Below the pieces are notes generated by a model. That model saw nothing but the letters and a program-made list of their open reading frames with translations. It made no database searches and was not told the DNA's origin. From Apostichopus japonicus (lineage: Eukaryota > Echinodermata > Holothuroidea > Aspidochirotida > Stichopodidae), in contig NC_092573.1 in assembly GCF_037975245.1 (NCBI RefSeq), positions 25,325,265 through 25,389,264 of the forward strand: a DNA stretch of 64,000 bases, in the 5' to 3' direction. The position numbers and the translations under genes are program-made. Positions 62,401 through 64,000 of this stretch are shown piece by piece; position 1 is the stretch's first letter; each line of letters starts with the position of its first letter.

Positions 62401-63639
62401 CATCCTACTATATGCCTAATGTTATTGTATGCTATCGATGCTGCAGTCAATGCTATTGCCCCATGCTATCAATTACTAATCATCACATGCTATAATTAAT
62501 GCACTGACAATACTGATATCAGTGTACAGTACTGTCACATACAGTACTATATGCCTAATGTTATTGTATGCTATCGATGCTGCAGTCAATGCTATTGCCC
62601 CATGCTATCAATTACTAATCATCACATGCTATAATTAATGCACTGACAATACTGATATCAGTGTACAGTACTGTCACATACAGTACTATATGCCTAATGT
62701 TATTGTATGCTATCGATGCTGCAGACAATGATTGCTATTGATTCATGCTATCAATACTAATCATCACATGCTATGATTAACGCACTGACAATACTGATAT
62801 CAGTGTACAGTACTGTCACAGACAGTACTATATGCCTAATATTATTGTATGCTATCGATGCTGCAGTCAATGCTATTGGATGCATGTCTATCAATACTAA
62901 CATCACATTCTATATAATTAGTGCACTGGCAAATTGACAATTCTATCAATGTACAGTACTGTCACATACAGTACTATATGCCTAATGGTGTTGCATGCTA
63001 TCGATGCTGCAGTCAATGCTATTGATGCATGCTATCAATACTAATCATCACATGCTATAAGTAGTGCACTGACAATGCTATTAATGTGCTGTAGTACTGT
63101 CACATACAGTACTATAAGCCTAATATTATTGTATGCTATCGATGCTGCAGTCAATGCTATTGATGCATGCTATCAATACTAATCATCACATGCTATAATT
63201 AGTGCACTGACAATGCTATCAATCAATGTGCAGTAGTACTGTCACATACAGTACTTACTATACCCAATGTTATTTGCACGTATGTATTCTATCGATACTA
63301 CTTGGATATGATTTGAACAATTAGAACAAAGGCAGTCCTAAATGTGAAGTAATTCCTAATAATTTCTACTTGGTAATCTTACTGTAGAAACATCTCATTG
63401 TCTGGATTTTTTCCAACCAGCAAAAGTGAAAGAAATTTGATCCTTTTGTTATGTAAGTAAATTAAAGCTGAAATCATTTTTTAATGCCTTTTTCTACTTT
63501 TCATAGGGCTGCGGTGCATTAGGAGTTTATGGATGTGCCTTGCTACATGATGCGGGTTTCTCTAAAATTGTTTGCAGTGATAAGATCCCTACAAGACTTA
63601 AGTTAATAAGAAACTTTGGTGGGATTGGCATATCGGCAG
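44477..63639 (+). CDS. Zinc-dependent MDR alcohol dehydrogenase, interrupted, 3' end outside window
   Basis: Medium-chain zinc dehydrogenase/reductase, NAD(P)-dependent. Exons: 44477-44655, 46850-47009 plus 56350-56352 (split by a retrotransposon), 57617-57823, 63507-63639. The last donor is at 63640 and the gene continues beyond the window. Residues Cys43 (AAICKSDLHT) and His64-Glu65 (LGHE) are catalytic-zinc ligands. Cys95, 98, 101 and 109 form the structural-zinc lobe. GLPQKCTSLYK-YGHE and APINCSLAT match the family of phosphonate-catabolism-associated dehydrogenases (TIGR03366 type). GCGALGVYG is the Rossmann dinucleotide loop. The substrate is unknown. Because a 9.3-kb element sits in exon 2, this allele is probably defective; as it stands, translation would stop 9 codons into the LTR. 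Confidence 0.85.
45350..45500 (-). other. Short open stretch of unknown nature on minus strand
   Basis: Within intron 1 of the dehydrogenase gene the minus strand reads TTRHHPAGTCLKLEQMIRAA, then RNAAIESDIEEESI and a stop at 45352-45350. It has no ATG start and has acceptor-like AGs upstream. It could be the last exon of an unseen gene or a transposon remnant. I do not recognise it. Confidence 0.2.
46070..46650. repeat. ~150-bp tandem repeat, 3-4 copies, dehydrogenase intron 1
   Basis: The unit contains GAAAACCTTGTAAACA, ATATCTCAAGAAGGGAAGG, TAGAAGTACCACATTGAGTA, CAAGAAGCCTATTGTTTTTG and GTGGAGGTCAAAGGTCATTT. Three full copies and a partial one are in direct orientation. It shares GGTCAAAGGTCATT words with the dispersed repeat at 6740-7230. 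Confidence 0.85.
46850..47009 (+). pseudogene. Dehydrogenase exon 2, broken by retrotransposon insertion
   Basis: This exon encodes SYLGHECVAEVV through GLPQKCTSLY. Immediately after the TAT codon comes the LTR start TGTTATGAAATAG at 47010. The rest of the exon (AAG then donor GTAAAT) is found at 56350-56358, after the second CTAT. In the uninterrupted form the exon would encode ...SLYK and splice to YGHE of exon 3, exactly the family sequence. Reading through the insertion gives CYEIVIPSL and a stop. Confidence 0.9.
47010..47773 (+). repeat. 5' LTR
   Basis: 764 bp, starting TGTTATGAAATAG and ending CACAATATTACA. A CCAAT box lies at 47263-47267 and a TATAAAAG box at 47380-47387, placing transcription start near 47405-47415. 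Just downstream are repeated CACTCCGTGATCA/GACTCCGTC motifs (47410-47475) and a short AAGTC tandem (near 47527). The 75-codon ORF at 47082-47309 is present in both LTRs; it lies upstream of the TATA box and is unlikely to be expressed. Confidence 0.95.
47774..48480 (+). other. Retrotransposon leader with primer-binding site
   Basis: Untranslated leader of 707 bp between the 5' LTR and gag. It begins TGGTGGAGATCGG, fitting a primer-binding site by its position and TGG start, although I could not assign the tRNA. A CTGCTACTACCTGCTACTAC-type tandem occurs at about 48176-48240. Confidence 0.7.
48481..49437 (+). CDS. gag: Retrotransposon Gag
   Basis: 318 residues. The central part has capsid-like helices (RIFKRTLKGQARLWIE, FLARFSPG, LSYTPGDTAQAHLAKI). 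Near the C terminus a single CCHC zinc knuckle CYYCQNRGHFAQYC (residues 284-297, spacing C-x2-C-x4-H-x4-C) binds the RNA genome. A Ser/Arg/Gln-rich linker precedes it. The stop TAG is at 49435-49437. It packages the element's RNA in cytoplasmic particles. The ORF is undamaged. Confidence 0.92.
   Translation: MSVSEQETSTSVNVMQKHRPTDFLPSRFQGDVIGADLAEAHYLGFEDYLEVHKLPSQTTPEAVAEEFNEICRIFKRTLKGQARLWIENKNFSTIADLRKQFLARFSPGTSSYAKSQAFHALSYTPGDTAQAHLAKISKAAAQLSYGEDQIRDKFISTLPFQCRSAVLMSASPQATIADLVMKVQCYFDLQIQSQPPASSELFMAMHDKASSVQTPTISASSEIHELCNKIQELETKFDQSRRSESQDNPKDMRQRYSSRDSRGPRTGQNNNRRRLPYFNPSITCYYCQNRGHFAQYCQIRLSHEMEAKVNRVPTQNFQ
49404..54341 (+). CDS. pol: Retrotransposon Pol (protease, RT, RNase H, integrase)
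   Basis: The frame is open from 49404 in the -1 frame relative to gag. The first possible start-like codon is GTG at 49467, giving 1624 residues from there. Numbered from 49467: protease LLFDSGATRS (Asp62); RT with LDLKSAF, LPQGLNLSPAIF and the catalytic block HHDD at 526-529; RNase H with LYSDTS and AVDHSAI-like segments; integrase with a zinc finger (YHDDLLSNHQG ... CLRCQ) and catalytic Asp1158, Asp1217 and Glu1252, the last two 35 apart. A GPY/F-like module (EWCGPLVIH ... NRLRPCF) follows, then about 190 more residues. A Ser/Thr/Pro-rich spacer separates RNase H from integrase. No stop or frameshift breaks the ORF, so it appears competent. Confidence 0.93.
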   Translation, partial: GKQSTNTEFSVGSTYDCTHHTVTPDKVPSKGRSKHKANNIWKNSNIPSSRYTGNDRNVDIQLDTRNFVRGTLHDGKGISLLFDSGATRSIISSSTVQNSKYLSSIQPVSVDVVNLKLGNGQFIHAYSTITFQVKIQGHEFQLSALIAANLTGIDLILGSQTLKELNGSLDFTTNCFRIKQAKVFLRPVQRFVIYPGQQRYITVQGRLPLYARNADVVIKPFPVISRMCPSRMLVKMHKGRTKILLRNMGNQKFCLNPSRTVAHLDLADIITVTEEIPIESLDFLNVMRDIEKPSLFRTNSNSKENRDEITRYNLHRYPHLTVDDPLVSKSEQEIMRDNINLEQSILNVSETESIYEFLDSHRDAFSLYGELAHCPNYEADITLTNDEPFYIRPYRLSDEDKVIVASELDKLVRLGILAVGHQSYTSPVFLIPKKGTKDKRVVTDFRYLNSRIKRLNHPFPLLNETIRTIGYSGAKILGVLDLKSAFFCLPLSVHAQQYTGIASFHGGKHYYYKRLPQGLNLSPAIFQSQINDILATIPNSNKFCIAHHDDIIVYSADKQSHKQHLKAIFKVLMDNGLKISPKKCSIFQNSVRYMGHLLSITPEGEACIQPLHDRCAAIRNTPKPHNVKSVRRFVGAVNYVASFFPNIQALLRPLHHLSRKRKVFKWTEEHQSAFQSIKELLCNPPILHMPQKYGRFVLYSDTSRVATGSYLTQRVNGKENIIAYYSKILPPACQRYSVTELEMMGLFINVTAFKHLLQNVEFEAYVDHSAIVELFKSKQEPATSRLRKLLFKLSEFTFKVGYKKGSELVLADYLSRAPQEFHSEIDQVAQEVGSYEDFSTPPKETFNPIMTRSMARSMGVKVPDLFPNKVTKESKQDSPAKESTNRVERTFSPKATHSSDHVTQRPQSESQKTTTPVSSTDKRETYIQRPIITMPSENRHTYSPDVLVVPNFTSVSQPSEPRLVDQSRHRVPEVVREPPPELFAQPKPVITNIDHLVTGHIPKQKELNKVMKAIQGKLIKNYDLPFDVKELQVQQQTCPYYKPIYDFLAHDIIPSNVKHARTVRSQAEDYLLCNSLLFRIFLHETNDAKMTLQLVIPETMVEQIISRYHDDLLSNHQGVMRTYLTIRQHFYLRNMFQRISNYIQACLRCQEFRKKPDKLRQYHARIPDSYRPFDRLSLDFKTMPTTATGFKHLMVVCDEITRFVVCVSLKTLDAETICEALLQRVVTTFGPPSCIISDAAASLTGKLVELLSKALGIEQKFISVSNHGSLQVERHIQTLSNFLKVNLNQFGTDWVRFVPTSAYAYNTFSSPQLGSYSPFELAFGRKPPNLTNLSFNPMAGLSQSHGEYAALLKKRFDHLSRVMLVLQKKQQDAQNVKISAKLDKGAIYSTGQLVYLYKPTSSSLTANSRKIAAEWCGPLVIHQVLDRTHYLLATLKGEILSDVFNYNRLRPCFVRASSETKNITNIQKLRQVLKTKGSSSEKLARMRNVLSSNTSNAENVNVMQDAHIEFHDEFGNILPGVTSDHVMCLMTTKPMNVASFLENRAHNEGLAIPYPSMKDSILRQKKVFANAPQGDMKVQRARYKLGELQVLVTYQTPCFPTGFKSHDFWWNVGKYSNTEEIMNFLHEKGLNITGSPGRMLQTLYG
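54342..55581 (+). other. Retrotransposon 3' untranslated region, no env
   Basis: 1.24 kb of AT-rich sequence between the pol stop and the 3' LTR. No plus-strand ORF of note and no envelope-like signal or membrane segment was seen. It ends in the purine tract GAGGGGGA that should prime plus-strand DNA synthesis. Confidence 0.7.
55582..56345 (+). repeat. 3' LTR
   Basis: 764 bp, by my reading identical at every position to the 5' LTR, ending CACAATATTACA directly before the CTAT target duplication and the AAG|GTAAAT end of the host exon. Confidence 0.95.
56353..57616 (+). other. Dehydrogenase intron 2, no gene seen
   Basis: It starts with the donor GTAAAT left behind by the insertion and ends in TTTTTGTCAG. 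The stretch near 57050-57190 is strongly A/G-rich (GGGAGGGG-type). No conserved coding segment was noticed. Confidence 0.6.
57936..58295. mobile_element. TTAA-flanked MITE (360 bp) in dehydrogenase intron 3
   Basis: TTAA lies at 57932-57935 and 58296-58299. The ends are AGGGTGTGAAGACTC and GAGTCTTCAATGCCT, a 13/15 inverted match. The body is the reverse complement of the copy at 30308-30666. No coding capacity is seen. Confidence 0.8.
59590..60420. repeat. Minisatellite ATCTAGCATTAGAAGTACT(N)ATGAATACTGT
   Basis: Units of about 31-38 bp contain TATCTAGCATTAGAAGTA and ATGAATACTGT or ATGAATATTGT. There are about eight copies before, and six after, the foldback element that splits the array at 59861-60176. 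Confidence 0.88.
59861..60176. mobile_element. Foldback MITE, 133-bp inverted arms
   Basis: Left arm 59861-59993 and right arm 60044-60176 are near-perfect reverse complements that begin TATTTAC and share CCACTTACCTGTCTCCCCAC. A 50-bp loop with TTTTCGCGAAA lies between them. It interrupts the TCTAGCATTAGAAGTA minisatellite. Single-arm relatives lie at 1075, 2955, 3060 and 12205. Confidence 0.8.
61830..63265. repeat. ~139-bp satellite, ~6 copies plus a detached fragment
   Basis: The unit starts TACTATATGCCTAATGTTAT and includes GCTATCGATGCTGCAGTCAA, CATGCTATAATTAATGCACT and GTACAGTACTGTCACATACA. Unit starts are at 62406, 62545, 62684, 62826, 62972 and 63110. The first two full units read as identical and later ones diverge. 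A partial copy at about 61830-61920 is separated from the rest by an insertion. Confidence 0.92.
61921..62402. mobile_element. Inverted-repeat insertion within the 139-bp satellite
   Basis: Unrelated DNA splits the satellite. AGTATTGCGAAGTTCG at 61922-61937 has its exact reverse complement CGAACTTCGCAATACT at 62182-62197. A further CGAAGTTCGGGCAC near 61944 pairs with GTGGCCGAACTTCG near 62380. This suggests a small TIR element or two nested ones. TA dinucleotides bound the TTGCGAAGTTCG repeats, as for mariner-type insertions, but the exact ends are uncertain. Confidence 0.5.
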
Positions 63640-64000
63640 GTAGGTGGTTTTCAAAAAGATATTACTACTACTAGGTGGAAATGAAAGTTAAATGATGATG
63701 TAGAAAGTAGCTATAATGTTTTACACATTAATAAGTAACATTTGTAGTGTTTTCCCACTCTTCAAATATTAACTGTTCTCCAGTTCATGATTTGAACTTA
63801 AATTGGGCACTTTTGTCTTAATAATAAAGACCAGTATTTGCCTTCTGAATCCTAAGTAAATGGATCTTAAAGATTTCATCGGAACTTATCTCGTAGAAGA
63901 TGTTGTTTATCTTAAGTTGACTCGGTAGCCAAATTGGAATGTGTAATCAGGGCTTAGTTGCAGGCAGTAGTTTACTTTGTTCATGCATTGAGAATAAATT

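Larger units (their letters stand above)
58300..63506 (+). other. Dehydrogenase intron 3 (rest), repeats only
   Basis: Apart from the MITE just upstream, the TCTAGCATT minisatellite, the foldback element and the 139-bp satellite, the DNA is AT-rich and unique-looking. Its ORFs of 60-68 codons have no recognised similarity. Confidence 0.55.

Overview
The window is animal nuclear DNA. It is AT-rich, its genes are split by GT-AG introns, and the introns are full of mini- and microsatellites, small inverted-repeat transposons and one LTR retrotransposon. Gene content and repeat style suggest a marine invertebrate, possibly an echinoderm. The sequence alone does not prove the taxon.

Four genes can be read. 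(1) On +, 461-22968: a complete SLC12 Na-K-Cl cotransporter in 24 coding exons. All exon phases agree and give 1031 residues ending in YYS. It keeps an N-terminal RFxV kinase-docking motif and the tyrosine linked to K+ binding. (2) On +, 29380-37362: a complete Y-family DNA polymerase iota in 8 coding exons (690 residues) with catalytic Asp/Asp-Glu and C-terminal PCNA-, REV1- and ubiquitin-binding motifs. (3) On -, 42478-39628: an unrecognised multi-pass membrane protein whose three last exons are clear. (4) On +, 44477 to beyond the window end: a zinc-dependent MDR alcohol dehydrogenase related to the phosphonate-catabolism-associated dehydrogenase family; four exons are visible.

The main event is in gene 4. 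A 9336-bp Ty3/gypsy-type element (47010-56345) lies inside coding exon 2, three bases before its splice donor. Its two 764-bp LTRs read as identical, it has a CTAT target duplication, and gag and pol are intact. Removing the element plus one CTAT copy restores an in-frame exon ending at a good donor, so the insertion is very recent and probably disrupts the gene on this haplotype.

Other mobile DNA has identifiable ends: two hAT-type MITEs with 8-bp duplications (16135-16440, 43690-44161), a TTAA-flanked MITE family (30308-30666, 57936-58295 and a fragment near 41957), a 316-bp foldback element inside a minisatellite (59861-60176), and a LINE 3' remnant (about 19270-19600, - strand). Long tandem arrays lie in introns 8, 11 and 13 of the cotransporter and intron 4 of the polymerase. 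All four begin at or within about 60 bp of a 5' splice site, and the intron-13 array is built from copies of the exon 13/donor junction itself.
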